Positions 26,904 through 35,877 of a stretch of DNA of 64,000 nt are shown here, in pieces. The notes under the pieces were generated by a model. It had not been told where the DNA came from. It saw nothing but the letters and a program-made list of their open reading frames with translations, and did not search any database. Every line of letters begins with the position of its first letter. Positions within the stretch are counted from its first letter, which is position 1. The stretch lies in contig NZ_JAIQDI010000002.1 of NCBI RefSeq assembly GCF_020034665.1, positions 2,046,001 through 2,110,000 of the forward strand, written 5' to 3'. The stretch is from Niabella beijingensis. Lineage in GTDB: Bacteria; Bacteroidota; Bacteroidia; Chitinophagales; Chitinophagaceae. The translations under genes and the position numbers were made by a program.

Positions 26904-27662
26904 ATGAACAACTACATGCTTGTCTTATTAACAACCATCATACTGGTCTTCAATACCGGATGTAAAAAATCCGCCACCGAAGCCCCCGAAAAAGATACCC
27001 CATCCTCATCCCCCAGGGTGATCACTTTTGCGGGGCATGAATGGGAAGTAAAGAGTTCTGCGAAAGAGAAGCTGGGGCCGGGGCCCAATTATTTTTCCGA
27101 CTCGGAAGAAAACGTATGGGTGGATGGTACGGGCAGATTGCATTTAAGGATTACCTACCGTAATGGCAAATGGCTGTGCGCGGGCATCACGTTGCTAAAG
27201 TCCTTCAGCTATGGCCGCTATGTTTTTGAAATGGGCAGCCGCACGGATACGCTGGATAAAAATATTGTGGGAGGGCTTTTTACCTATAAGAATGATACCC
27301 AGGAGATCGATATTGAATTTTCCAAATGGAGCGTTACAGGCAATATAGATGCCCAGTTTGCCGTACAGCCCTCCAACCGCACCGGGAATAAAAAACGGTT
27401 TTATCTGGATCAGGACAGCGATGTAACAACACATTGGTTCAACTGGCAGCAGGACCGGATCGATTTTGCAAGTTATTACGGAGCTATGACAGACACTGCG
27501 GCAACCAATACGATACAAAAATGGACCTATACCGGAAACGATATCCCGCCGGATACTGATGAAAAGGTTAAAATAAACCTATGGTTGTTTAAAGGCGTTC
27601 CGCCGTCCAACCTGAAAGAGGCTGAAATGATCGTATCCGGCTTAAAATACAATAACGAATAA
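26904..27662 (+). CDS. GH16-like lipoprotein (PUL 1)
   Basis: A 252-aa lipoprotein with a lipobox-like FNTGC ending near Cys20 and a Ser/Pro-rich linker. It then has a concanavalin-like domain (~40-250). The EIDIEFSKW segment (~residue 134) matches the ExDxE catalytic pattern of GH16 (laminarinase/lichenase/agarase type), with the two Glu as nucleophile and acid/base. Flanking strands such as YGRYVFEMGS also fit. Retaining endo-beta-glucanase-type activity is plausible, but the substrate cannot be told. The protein is near the low end of family length. It is the last gene of PUL 1; the next gene is on the opposite strand. Confidence 0.75.
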   Translation: MNNYMLVLLTTIILVFNTGCKKSATEAPEKDTPSSSPRVITFAGHEWEVKSSAKEKLGPGPNYFSDSEENVWVDGTGRLHLRITYRNGKWLCAGITLLKSFSYGRYVFEMGSRTDTLDKNIVGGLFTYKNDTQEIDIEFSKWSVTGNIDAQFAVQPSNRTGNKKRFYLDQDSDVTTHWFNWQQDRIDFASYYGAMTDTAATNTIQKWTYTGNDIPPDTDEKVKINLWLFKGVPPSNLKEAEMIVSGLKYNNE

Positions 27663-27708
27663 AAGTTCCAAATCTTACATCAGCCTGCCAGACCCACCGG
27701 GCCTTTTC

Positions 27709-28785
27709 TTATAATGGCACTATCTGTCCGGTCTTTACCGATTCATCACAGGCAAAGGCAATGCGCAGACTGTTCACCGCATCATTCATATGATCGGTAA
27801 GATCTTCATCGTTCACAATGGCATTATAAAAATACTGCTGCTGCCGCTTGCACAATTCCTGGTGACCGGGTTCATCCTGCATATCTACCCACTCATCTTT
27901 TTTTACAAAATGGTCGTTGGCATCCACATCGGCATGGTGCAGTAAAATGGATTCTGTTTTTGTATGTGAATCGATATCGGAGGAAGACCCCGCCCCACCG
28001 GCATTCTTTGCCACAATAGAAACAGAACCTTTTGGTCCGATAACATCCTTTATAAAAAAAGCGGTTTCACTAACCATGGGCCCCCAGCCGGCCTCGTACC
28101 AGCCTACGGACCCGTCCTCAAAGCGGATCTGCAGCTGACCATAATTATAGTTCCCCTCCGGTACCGCGTCTGAAAGCCTTGCACCGATGGCTGTTACCTG
28201 CACCGGCTTTGAACGGGTCATCTGGCACATCACATCAATATAATGCACACCGCAATCCACAATGGGGCTCATGTTGGAAAGGAATTTTTTATGTACCTGC
28301 CATTCGTGTCCGCTGCTTTGCTGGTTCAGGTTCATCCGCATTACCAGCGGCCGGCCCAGCCCGGCTGCCAGGTCTATAAATTTTTTCCAGGAGGGATGAT
28401 GCCGCAGTATATAGCCGATCACCAGTTTTTTATTGTTCTTTTTTGCAGCAGCCACTACCCGCTCCGCTCCCGCCACCGAGTCGGCCAGCGGCTTTTCAAT
28501 AAACACATCACAACCCGCTTCCAGGGCAGCAATAGCATAGGCTTCATGACTGTCCTGGTAGGTGGCAATACAGACTGCATCCGGTTGCGTGGCAGTAAGC
28601 GCCTCGTAATAATCGGAATAGAGCGGATAGGCCGTGTCCAGCTTTTTGTTCAGTTCCTGGTTGCTGCTGCCCCGGGATACCAGTCCGCAGATCTCAAATG
28701 CTTCCATCTGATGGTAGGCCGCAGCGTGGGAGGCGCCCATATTGCCGCAACCCGCCACCAGTATCCGTGTACGTTTTTCACTCAT
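27709..28785 (-). CDS. Gfo/Idh/MocA family oxidoreductase (cytosolic)
   Basis: A 358-aa NAD(P)-dependent oxidoreductase with no signal peptide, unlike the relative at 11140. The Rossmann motif VAGCGNMGASHAAAYH lies at ~10-25, with FIEKPLADSV (EKP motif) near residue 93. The C-terminal alpha/beta domain holds a likely substrate-site His region (VDCGVHYIDVMCQM). The typical reaction is oxidation or reduction of a sugar or inositol C-OH. It converges with the GH16-like gene and is divergent from the aldehyde dehydrogenase. The 281-bp divergent gap contains imperfect inverted sequences (GCAACGTTTGC near 28904, GCGCAACCGGT near 28923) that may be operators. The substrate is unknown. Confidence 0.88.
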   Translation of the reverse strand: MSEKRTRILVAGCGNMGASHAAAYHQMEAFEICGLVSRGSSNQELNKKLDTAYPLYSDYYEALTATQPDAVCIATYQDSHEAYAIAALEAGCDVFIEKPLADSVAGAERVVAAAKKNNKKLVIGYILRHHPSWKKFIDLAAGLGRPLVMRMNLNQQSSGHEWQVHKKFLSNMSPIVDCGVHYIDVMCQMTRSKPVQVTAIGARLSDAVPEGNYNYGQLQIRFEDGSVGWYEAGWGPMVSETAFFIKDVIGPKGSVSIVAKNAGGAGSSSDIDSHTKTESILLHHADVDANDHFVKKDEWVDMQDEPGHQELCKRQQQYFYNAIVNDEDLTDHMNDAVNSLRIAFACDESVKTGQIVPL

Positions 28786-29066
28786 ATGTTTGATTTCATT
28801 TTATTACCGGTAAATACTCCAAACTTAACGGAAATCAACGGAAAATCAGGAATGGCTGTAGCGCTTTTTTATTTCTTGCAGAAGGCGCACAGCCTTGGAT
28901 AAAGCAACGTTTGCAAAACTTTGCGCAACCGGTAAAACCGGCACAGAGATAATCTGCAAAAATCCGCTGATCAGCGGGAAAAATTGCCTGCAGATCGGCA
29001 CAGACAATCGCATCCGCAACAGATACAACGCTCCGGTTTATTTTTCGTAAATTCCCGCATCAAATA

Positions 29067-30596
29067 ATGCATATGGATTTTTTAAAAACACTCCGCGTTG
29101 AAAAAACAAACAGTGGTACCAGCACCGGCTGCAGCTGGCTGGATAAACCGGCTGAAGACATAACATCTTATTCCCCCGTTGATGGCCGGATTATCGGCAC
29201 CGTTTCGGCCACCACAGAAGTAACCTATAACGAGGTGGTGGCAAAAGCACAGGCTGCTTTTACCGAATGGCGCAGCTGGCCCGCACCACGGCGGGGTGAG
29301 GTTGTGCGCCAGGTGGGTGAAGCCTTACGGGCCCATAAAGATGCCCTGGGCCGGCTGGTATCCTATGAAATGGGAAAAAGCCTGCAGGAAGGCTGGGGCG
29401 AGGTACAGGAGATGATCGATATCTGCGATTTTGCCGTTGGGCTCAGCCGCCAGCTTTACGGACTTACCATGCACAGCGAGCGGCCGGGCCACCGGATGTA
29501 TGAGCAATACCATCCGCTGGGTGTGGTAGGCATTATTTCTGCCTTCAACTTCCCGGTGGCCGTATGGAGCTGGAATGCCATGCTGGCCTGGGTGTGCGGC
29601 AATACCTGTATCTGGAAGCCATCGGAAAAAACGCCCCTTTGTGCCGTTGCCTGTCAGCATATAATCGCTAACGTATTTGCCGCCAATAAAGTACCGGATG
29701 GTGTCTGCAATTTAATTTCCGGAGAAAAAAATGCCGGGGAATGGCTGGCCGCAGATACCCGGATCGCTCTTGTTTCGGCTACCGGCTCTACTCGCATGGG
29801 CAAGGCCGTGGGGGCTGTTGTGGCAGCCAGGTTGGGCCGTTCCCTTTTAGAGCTGGGCGGCAATAATGCCATTATCATTTCAAAAGATGCCGACCTTGAT
29901 ATTGCCGTGCTGGGCGCGCTTTTTGGTGCCGTGGGCACCGCAGGACAGCGCTGTACCAGCACCCGCCGTCTTATTATTCATGCATCGGTTTATGATACGG
30001 TAAAGGGCAAACTAAAGCAGGCCTATGCACAGCTGAAGATCGGCGATCCGCTGGACCCGGCCAATCATGTGGGGCCGCTTATCGATACCGCTGCTGTACA
30101 GCATTATCTTAAAGCCATTGACCAATGCAAGGCAGAAGGCGGCAGTTTCCTGGTAGAGGGCGGCGTGCTTGAAGGCCCCGGATACGAAAGCAACTGCTAC
30201 GTAAAGCCCTGTATTGCAGAGGCAAAATCAACGCTTCCTATAGTTAAACAGGAGACCTTTGCCCCTATCCTTTACCTGCTGCGCTACCAGGAGCTGGATG
30301 AAGCCATTGCCATCCAGAATGATGTACCCCAGGGCCTCTCCTCGGCCATTATGACGCTCAACCTGCGGGAAGCGGAGCAGTTCCTCTCCCATGCCGGCAG
30401 TGACTGCGGCATTGCCAATGTGAATATCGGTACTTCCGGTGCAGAGATCGGCGGGGCCTTTGGCGGTGAAAAAGAGACCGGCGGCGGCCGGGAAAGCGGC
30501 AGCGACGCCTGGAAGAACTATATGAGACGGCAGACCAATACCCTCAACTACAGCACTGCATTGCCGCTGGCACAGGGCATCCAGTTCAATGTATAA
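29067..30596 (+). CDS. ALDH7-type aldehyde dehydrogenase (L-piperidine-6-carboxylate / alpha-aminoadipic semialdehyde dehydrogenase-like)
   Basis: A 509-aa NAD-dependent dehydrogenase of the ALDH7 (antiquitin) branch. The catalytic cysteine is C296 in GQRCTSTRR, and the general base is E262 in LLELGGNN. The cofactor-binding segments IISAFNFPVAVWSWNA and SATGSTRMG are intact. The long GAEIGGAFGGEKETGGGRE region is typical. In bacteria this branch (AmaB-like) oxidises piperidine-6-carboxylate/aminoadipate semialdehyde in lysine breakdown. No other lysine-pathway gene is in the window, so the exact role is inferred from family alone. A second ATG two codons downstream (29073) is also a possible start. 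Confidence 0.9.
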   Translation: MHMDFLKTLRVEKTNSGTSTGCSWLDKPAEDITSYSPVDGRIIGTVSATTEVTYNEVVAKAQAAFTEWRSWPAPRRGEVVRQVGEALRAHKDALGRLVSYEMGKSLQEGWGEVQEMIDICDFAVGLSRQLYGLTMHSERPGHRMYEQYHPLGVVGIISAFNFPVAVWSWNAMLAWVCGNTCIWKPSEKTPLCAVACQHIIANVFAANKVPDGVCNLISGEKNAGEWLAADTRIALVSATGSTRMGKAVGAVVAARLGRSLLELGGNNAIIISKDADLDIAVLGALFGAVGTAGQRCTSTRRLIIHASVYDTVKGKLKQAYAQLKIGDPLDPANHVGPLIDTAAVQHYLKAIDQCKAEGGSFLVEGGVLEGPGYESNCYVKPCIAEAKSTLPIVKQETFAPILYLLRYQELDEAIAIQNDVPQGLSSAIMTLNLREAEQFLSHAGSDCGIANVNIGTSGAEIGGAFGGEKETGGGRESGSDAWKNYMRRQTNTLNYSTALPLAQGIQFNV

Positions 30597-30719
30597 ATGG
30601 TAAAGTTTTTTTAAAAGAAATTGATGGTGCAACGTTTAAAAATACGGCGGCATCGTATAAACGATACCGGACCCGCACCTTTACAGGATCTTTTAAGATT
30701 ATCTTTAAGGGGGATCCTT

Positions 30720-30727
30720 TATTTTTG
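30720..30727 (+). promoter_or_regulatory. Bacteroidota-type -7 box of the subtilase promoter
   Basis: TATTTTTG matches the TAnnTTTG consensus of the primary sigma factor in Bacteroidota and sits 37 bp before the ATG. A clear -33 TTTG is not visible. Confidence 0.5.
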
Positions 30728-30763
30728 CAGCTTTTGCATATCGAAAATACAATCACATAACAC

Positions 30764-32440
30764 ATGATGAAATTGTTGAAAAAGACCGGATTGACACTAC
30801 TGACAGGAGCATTCCTGATGAGCGGTTATGGTCAGTCTGCCACTCCCAAAGGATGGCACCTCCAGGATCTGAAAGCCAATGGCTACTATGGCATCAGTCT
30901 CGACAAAGCCTATGACTATCTTAAAGCAAACAACAAAAAGAGTACCCCTGTTATTGTCGGCATTGTCGACTCCGGCATCGATACCACGCATGAGGATCTG
31001 CGGCCGGTATTGTGGACTAACAAGGGCGAAATACCCGGCAACGGCATCGATGATGATAAGAACGGCTATGTGGATGATGTACATGGCTGGAACTTTATCG
31101 GCGCCCGCGAAGGCAAGTCCAATGTAACCAAGGACTCCTACGAAGCGGCACGCGTATATTGGGGCCTGAAAAGCAAATACGAAGTAAAAACAGAAAGCCA
31201 GGTGCCTGAGGCCGACAAGGAAGAGTACAAAATGTGGCTGCGCGCCAAAGAAGACATCTTCAAGCCGGAAGAAGGTGGTGGCTCGGATGATGCCTTTCTG
31301 GAAAAAGCGCTTAAGATGATGAAGGTGGGTGATGAAGTGATCCGTCAGGATCTTAAAAAAGAAAAATACGGCCTGAAAGACCTTGCCAGCTATAATGCCA
31401 GCAATATGAATGCCAGTCAGTTTAAATTTTTTCTTACTTCCATTAACAAAGACAACAACAGCGAGGATATCACCAACAAGGACCTGATCGAAGAAGTGGA
31501 GCGCGATGTGGAAAAAATGAACAACAAAAAACGCCCGCCGGAAGATTACCGCAATGAAGTGGTAAAGGATAATTATAAGGATATCAACGACCGTTTTTAC
31601 GGCAATAACAATCTTACAGTAGATGATCAATCGGCCATGCACGGCACCCATGTGGCGGGCATTGTAGGCGCTGCACGTAAGAACGGTAAAGGTATGGACG
31701 GCGTGGCCGACAATGTGCAGATCATGGCGGTACGGGCCGTGCCCAATGGCGACGAGCACGATAAGGATGTGGCACTGGGTATCCGCTATGCGGTGGACAA
31801 TGGTGCGCGTGTCATTAATATGAGCTTTGGAAAAGGCTATTCTCCCGAAAAAAAATGGGTGGATGAGGCCGTAAAATATGCAGTGGAAAAAGGCGTGCTG
31901 CTGGTACATGCAGCGGGCAACGACAAGCAGAATAACGATACCACGTATAACTTCCCTTCTGCTTATTACCTGGACAAAAGCAGACCCGCCACCTGGATCA
32001 CCGTGGGTGCCAGCGGACCTGACAGCACCAGTGGCCTGGTAGCTAATTTTTCCAACTATGGTAAAAAGGAAGTGGATGTGTTTGCTCCCGGAGTGCTGAT
32101 CTACTCTACCCTGCCGGGTGGCGATGTATATGGTAACCAGCAGGGCACCAGCATGGCAGCACCCGTGGTAAGCGGACTGGCAGCGCTGATCATGAGCTAC
32201 TACCCCGATCTTACAGCCGTACAGGTAAAAGAGATCATAGAGAAATCCGTGGTAAAACCGGCTTCAAAAGTCACCAATCCGGAAAACGGGGAGGAAGTAT
32301 GGCTGTCGGACCTGTCCACAACCGGAGGTATCGTAAACGCTTATGAGGCAGTAAAACTGGCAGATACCTACGCAAAAAAGGGCGGTGCGGCCACCGGTAA
32401 GCCGGCCACAAAGAAACCTTCGTCCAGAAAGCGTAAATAA
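30764..32440 (+). CDS. secreted S8 family serine peptidase (subtilase)
   Basis: A 558-aa subtilisin-like protease with a signal peptide (about 24 residues). Catalytic triad: Asp69 in GIVDSGID, His293 in HGTHVAG, Ser463 in GTSMAAP. The oxyanion Asn lies in the HAAGNDKQ segment. The Asp-to-His distance is 224 residues, far more than in subtilisin, because a highly charged Lys/Glu/Asp-rich insertion (~105-285) separates them. The C-terminus is a basic, Lys/Pro/Ser-rich tail. Large insertions of this kind occur in Bacteroidota subtilases, and the insertion may act as an internal regulatory or substrate-exclusion element. The gene has its own promoter-like box and terminator, so it is probably monocistronic. 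Confidence 0.93.
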   Translation: MMKLLKKTGLTLLTGAFLMSGYGQSATPKGWHLQDLKANGYYGISLDKAYDYLKANNKKSTPVIVGIVDSGIDTTHEDLRPVLWTNKGEIPGNGIDDDKNGYVDDVHGWNFIGAREGKSNVTKDSYEAARVYWGLKSKYEVKTESQVPEADKEEYKMWLRAKEDIFKPEEGGGSDDAFLEKALKMMKVGDEVIRQDLKKEKYGLKDLASYNASNMNASQFKFFLTSINKDNNSEDITNKDLIEEVERDVEKMNNKKRPPEDYRNEVVKDNYKDINDRFYGNNNLTVDDQSAMHGTHVAGIVGAARKNGKGMDGVADNVQIMAVRAVPNGDEHDKDVALGIRYAVDNGARVINMSFGKGYSPEKKWVDEAVKYAVEKGVLLVHAAGNDKQNNDTTYNFPSAYYLDKSRPATWITVGASGPDSTSGLVANFSNYGKKEVDVFAPGVLIYSTLPGGDVYGNQQGTSMAAPVVSGLAALIMSYYPDLTAVQVKEIIEKSVVKPASKVTNPENGEEVWLSDLSTTGGIVNAYEAVKLADTYAKKGGAATGKPATKKPSSRKRK

Positions 32441-32456
32441 AGATTTTTGCTATAGC

Positions 32457-32500
32457 AAGAGGCTGTTTCCATATATTTGGGGGCAGCCTCTTTGGTTTTA
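32457..32500 (+). terminator. terminator after the subtilase gene
   Basis: 9-bp stem AAGAGGCTG/CAGCCTCTT (32457-32465 with 32484-32492), 18-nt loop with internal pairing potential, followed by a T-rich tract. Confidence 0.75.
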
Positions 32501-32585
32501 AGCGGTTAAAGTGTTAATTCTGTATACAAAAAGGTACATTGTCAACCCTTTACAATAAATTTGTTGATTAAAATAGTTTCAATCG

Positions 32586-34127
32586 ATGCCACTGCACCAT
32601 TTATTTGTAGTTTATCTGATCAGTATCCTGTTGGTCTTTCTCCCCTCCTTTGGTCTTGCCAAATTATTTAAAAAAGCCGGTGTTGCATCCTGGAAGGCCT
32701 ATGTGCCTTTTTACAATACCTGGGTAATGCAGGATATTGCGCAGCGCCCCAAGCATTGGGTATTCTGGCAGTTCATCCCCATCGTGGGCTGGTTCATCAC
32801 CCCCGGCATTTTTATCGAGTTTGCAAAAGTGTTTTGCCGGTTCTCATTTGGCGATCATTTTTTTGCCGCCCTGTTTGCCCCCTTTTATTTTCCCTGGCTG
32901 GCGCAGAACAAGGATGCCCGTTTTATTAAAGCCGAAGGCGTAAAGCACCACCAGAAGCCCGCCTGGCGTGAGTGGGTGGACGCCGCAATTTTTGCGGTAG
33001 TGGCTGCCACTCTTATCCGCATCTTTATATTTGAGGCCTATGTGATCCCTTCCAGCTCTATGGAGAAGACCCTGCTTATTAACGATTATCTTTTTGTAAG
33101 CAAGTTCAGCTATGGCCCGCGGATACCCAATACGCCCCTTTCCGTACCTTTTGTACATAATTATTTACCCGGCAGCAGTCTTAAATCGTATACCACGCTT
33201 ATCGAGCTGCCTTATATCCGCTGGTTTGCTTCACCGGTAAAACGGAACGACTGTGTGGTATTCAACTTTCCCGAAGGTGATACGGTCGTCAACAAAGATG
33301 GCTACCAGTCCTTCCAGCCCTATTATTCACTGGTGCGGATGTATGGCCGCGAAGAAGTGCAGAAGAACCCCGAGTTTCAGCCGCTGGCGGTGCACCCGGT
33401 AGATAAAACGGATAACTATATCAAACGCTGTGTAGGTGTGGCGGGCGACTCGCTGAAGATCGTGGATGGTATTGTATACATCAACAACCAGCCGGGTAAT
33501 ATCCCTCCCACTTCTGCCACCTATTATACCTTCCGCACCAAGAACAATACACCGGTGGATCCGGATTTTCTCCGCGAATCCGGCATACGGCTGAATATGG
33601 AAAGCAACAGCCCGGATTTTACGGCGATGCAGGGCGGCTATTACAGCATTAACCTGACACTTCCCGAGCTCGATATACTGAAAAAGCTTACAGTGATCGA
33701 TCCCAACAGCATTGCAAAGGACGTATCGCCTGCCGGCTATACCGAGCCCTTTACATTCCCTTTTGATACGGTGCATTACAAGTGGAACCGGGATAATTTC
33801 GGTGCGATCTGGATCCCCAAAAAAGGAGCCACCCTTACCCTTACCAAAGAAAACATTGCGCTGTACCGCCGCGCTATACAGGTGTATGAAAAAAATACAC
33901 TGGTGGAAAACCCGGATGGAAGTTTTGTTATCAACGGTACCTCCACCAACAAATACACTTTTAAAATGGACTACTACTGGATGATGGGGGACAACCGCCA
34001 CAAATCGCAGGACAGCCGCTACTGGGGTTTTGTACCGGAAGACCATGTGGTGGGCCGTGCGGCCATGATCTGGTTCAGCTACGAAAATGGCCCGCGCTGG
34101 AAGCGCTTCTTTAAGATCATTAAATAA
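32586..34127 (+). CDS. lepB: signal peptidase I, enlarged Bacteroidota form
   Basis: A 513-aa membrane peptidase of family S26 that removes signal peptides at the outer face of the inner membrane. The N-terminus (1-115) carries several hydrophobic segments, more than in E. coli. A further membrane helix at ~131-150 leads into the catalytic box PSSSMEKTL, with Ser158 as nucleophile. The catalytic Lys is K280 in YIKRCVGVAGD. The conserved C-terminal box is MMGDNRHKSQDSRYWG near residue 465. Ser-Lys spacing (122 residues) and total length are greater than in proteobacterial LepB because of insertions. It is probably one of the housekeeping signal peptidases. Confidence 0.95.
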   Translation: MPLHHLFVVYLISILLVFLPSFGLAKLFKKAGVASWKAYVPFYNTWVMQDIAQRPKHWVFWQFIPIVGWFITPGIFIEFAKVFCRFSFGDHFFAALFAPFYFPWLAQNKDARFIKAEGVKHHQKPAWREWVDAAIFAVVAATLIRIFIFEAYVIPSSSMEKTLLINDYLFVSKFSYGPRIPNTPLSVPFVHNYLPGSSLKSYTTLIELPYIRWFASPVKRNDCVVFNFPEGDTVVNKDGYQSFQPYYSLVRMYGREEVQKNPEFQPLAVHPVDKTDNYIKRCVGVAGDSLKIVDGIVYINNQPGNIPPTSATYYTFRTKNNTPVDPDFLRESGIRLNMESNSPDFTAMQGGYYSINLTLPELDILKKLTVIDPNSIAKDVSPAGYTEPFTFPFDTVHYKWNRDNFGAIWIPKKGATLTLTKENIALYRRAIQVYEKNTLVENPDGSFVINGTSTNKYTFKMDYYWMMGDNRHKSQDSRYWGFVPEDHVVGRAAMIWFSYENGPRWKRFFKIIK

Positions 34128-34138
34128 TCAGAACCCAT

Positions 34139-34196
34139 AAAGAACCGTCTTCAGGGGTCATCTCAGGATGCCGCTTTTGAAGACGGTTCTTTTTTA
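34139..34196 (+). terminator. terminator after lepB
   Basis: At least 12-bp perfect stem AGAACCGTCTTC/GAAGACGGTTCT (34141-34152 with 34179-34190) followed by six T. The 26-nt loop is long. Confidence 0.85.
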
Positions 34197-34266
34197 TCCA
34201 TCGGTCTGTAAAAAAATCAGCGGCAATCTGCGGGAGGGTATTCACACCGATCCTGGCAGCAACGCA

Positions 34267-35772
34267 TCACCATTCGTAGAAATACAATCCTGCCGAAGCG
34301 ATCGTGGGATTTAACCGGGACGATTCAATCTCAATTTTTATTTCATTGGCCGTTACCGGGTCAAAATGCAGCAGGCGTTTATAGCCGATCGTTGTTTCCT
34401 GTACAAAGGGTTTCCATGCGCCATCCTGTTTGTAATACACACTGAATTGTTCCACGCGCTGTCCTATCCGTATATCTTCCTGTATAGAAAAGGCATTAAA
34501 GGTCCGGGGCTGTTTCAGCTTAAATACAAGGGTAGTGGCCGTATCACCGCCCCGCGTGGTAAAATATGTGGCATCCTTTCCGTCCAGCAAGGCTGCCGTG
34601 TTCACACCGTTGTTACAGGTTATTGCTGCTCCTGCAAGCAAATTGGTTTTAAACAGTTCTTTGCGCATCCGGCTCCACTGCTGCAGGGTTCTTACATCGC
34701 TTTCATTAATAAGCCCTCTTTTATCCGGCGGCACATTCAACAGCAACACGCTGTTCATCCCAACAGAAGTAAAATAGATCTGCATCAGCTCCTTCGGTGT
34801 TTTCACCTTTTCATCCTGGTCTGCATGATAGAACCAGCCCGGCCGTATGGAAACATCCGTTTCTGCCGGGTACCATACCAGGCCCTTTGCAGTTGCTATC
34901 CGGTCACGGCCGCCCAGATCGCTGCCGGTCATATCACTCTGGGGTTTAAACAACATTCCCTGCTGAGATCCTGCCGCAATCTGATCCTGGTCGAGGTTAT
35001 TGGTGGGCACCACGCTCCATTCCGTTCTGCGTCCCTTTCCGCTTTCAGTGCCTACCCACCGCACATCCGGCCCCATGATCGCGATCACCGCCTGCGGTTG
35101 CAGTTTGCGGATCAGCTTGTACCAGCGGTTAAAATCATACACCTGCTTTTTACCGTTCGGCCCTTCCCCGTTCGCACCGTCAAACCATACTTCATCCACC
35201 TTCCCATACCAGGTCAGCAGCTCTGTAAGCTGCTTTACAAAAAACTCATTATACGCATCCGTACCATAAACGGAAGCGTTGCGGTCCCAGGGGGAGAGAT
35301 ATACGCCAAAGCCCATCCCCAGTTTTTTGCAGGCCGCCGCCACTTCCTTTACCACATCACCTTTGCCGCTTTTCCAGGGACTGCTTTTTATGGAATGGTC
35401 CGTGGTTTTGGTCGGCCACAGGCAAAACCCGTCATGGTGCTTGGCCGTAATGATCACCTGCTTAAAACCCGCATCCTTCATGGTCTTTACCCACTGCACC
35501 GCATCCAGAGCTGTTGGGTTAAACAGCGCCGGGTCCTCTTTGCCGTCGCCCCATTCTTTTCCTGTAAAGGTATTGATGCCAAAATGAAAAAAGGCCGTCA
35601 GTTCCAGCTGCTGCCAGCGCAGCTGCCGTGCCGTGGGCACAATATTGGCGGCTTTTTGGATGATCTGCTGTTCGGAAGTACCCGGCGCCAGGCTTACAAA
35701 ATTTTCCTTCTGCGCCCTTGCCGGTGCGGATAATGAAACCATTGCTACAACCGGTAAAATATATTTTCTCAT
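34267..35772 (-). CDS. secreted alpha-L-fucosidase (GH29) with discoidin-like C-terminus (PUL 2)
   Basis: A 501-aa enzyme with a signal peptide (about 20 residues, ending in PARAQ). The GH29 barrel spans ~45-355, with FHFGINTFTGKEWG and KHHDGFCLWPTKTTDHS segments. The nucleophile is Asp198 in VWFDGANG. The C-terminal ~130 residues look like an F5/8 type C (discoidin) carbohydrate-binding domain. It releases alpha-linked L-fucose from glycans. It is the last gene of PUL 2, 105 bp downstream of susD, and a perfect 22-bp palindrome lies 67 bp before its start codon. It may therefore have separate control from the ECF-driven operon. Confidence 0.92.
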   Translation of the reverse strand: MRKYILPVVAMVSLSAPARAQKENFVSLAPGTSEQQIIQKAANIVPTARQLRWQQLELTAFFHFGINTFTGKEWGDGKEDPALFNPTALDAVQWVKTMKDAGFKQVIITAKHHDGFCLWPTKTTDHSIKSSPWKSGKGDVVKEVAAACKKLGMGFGVYLSPWDRNASVYGTDAYNEFFVKQLTELLTWYGKVDEVWFDGANGEGPNGKKQVYDFNRWYKLIRKLQPQAVIAIMGPDVRWVGTESGKGRRTEWSVVPTNNLDQDQIAAGSQQGMLFKPQSDMTGSDLGGRDRIATAKGLVWYPAETDVSIRPGWFYHADQDEKVKTPKELMQIYFTSVGMNSVLLLNVPPDKRGLINESDVRTLQQWSRMRKELFKTNLLAGAAITCNNGVNTAALLDGKDATYFTTRGGDTATTLVFKLKQPRTFNAFSIQEDIRIGQRVEQFSVYYKQDGAWKPFVQETTIGYKRLLHFDPVTANEIKIEIESSRLNPTIASAGLYFYEW

Positions 35773-35838
35773 TATTGCTATTTTATTGAGCTTAAAAAAC
35801 AGGGCCTAAGATACGGAGATCGCCGCCCATTTTACTAC

Positions 35839-35860
35839 CTGTGCAACCGCGGTTGCACAG
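35839..35860. promoter_or_regulatory. perfect 22-bp palindrome upstream of the fucosidase gene, LacI-type operator candidate
   Basis: TGTGCAACCGCGGTTGCACA (35840-35859), extended by one matching base on each side, is perfectly symmetrical with a central CG. Half-sites of the GCAACCG type with a central CG are typical of LacI-family operators. It lies between susD and the GH29 gene. With no loop and no T tract, it is unlikely to be a terminator. Confidence 0.55.
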
Positions 35861-35877
35861 CATTATTAAGGCATTTT

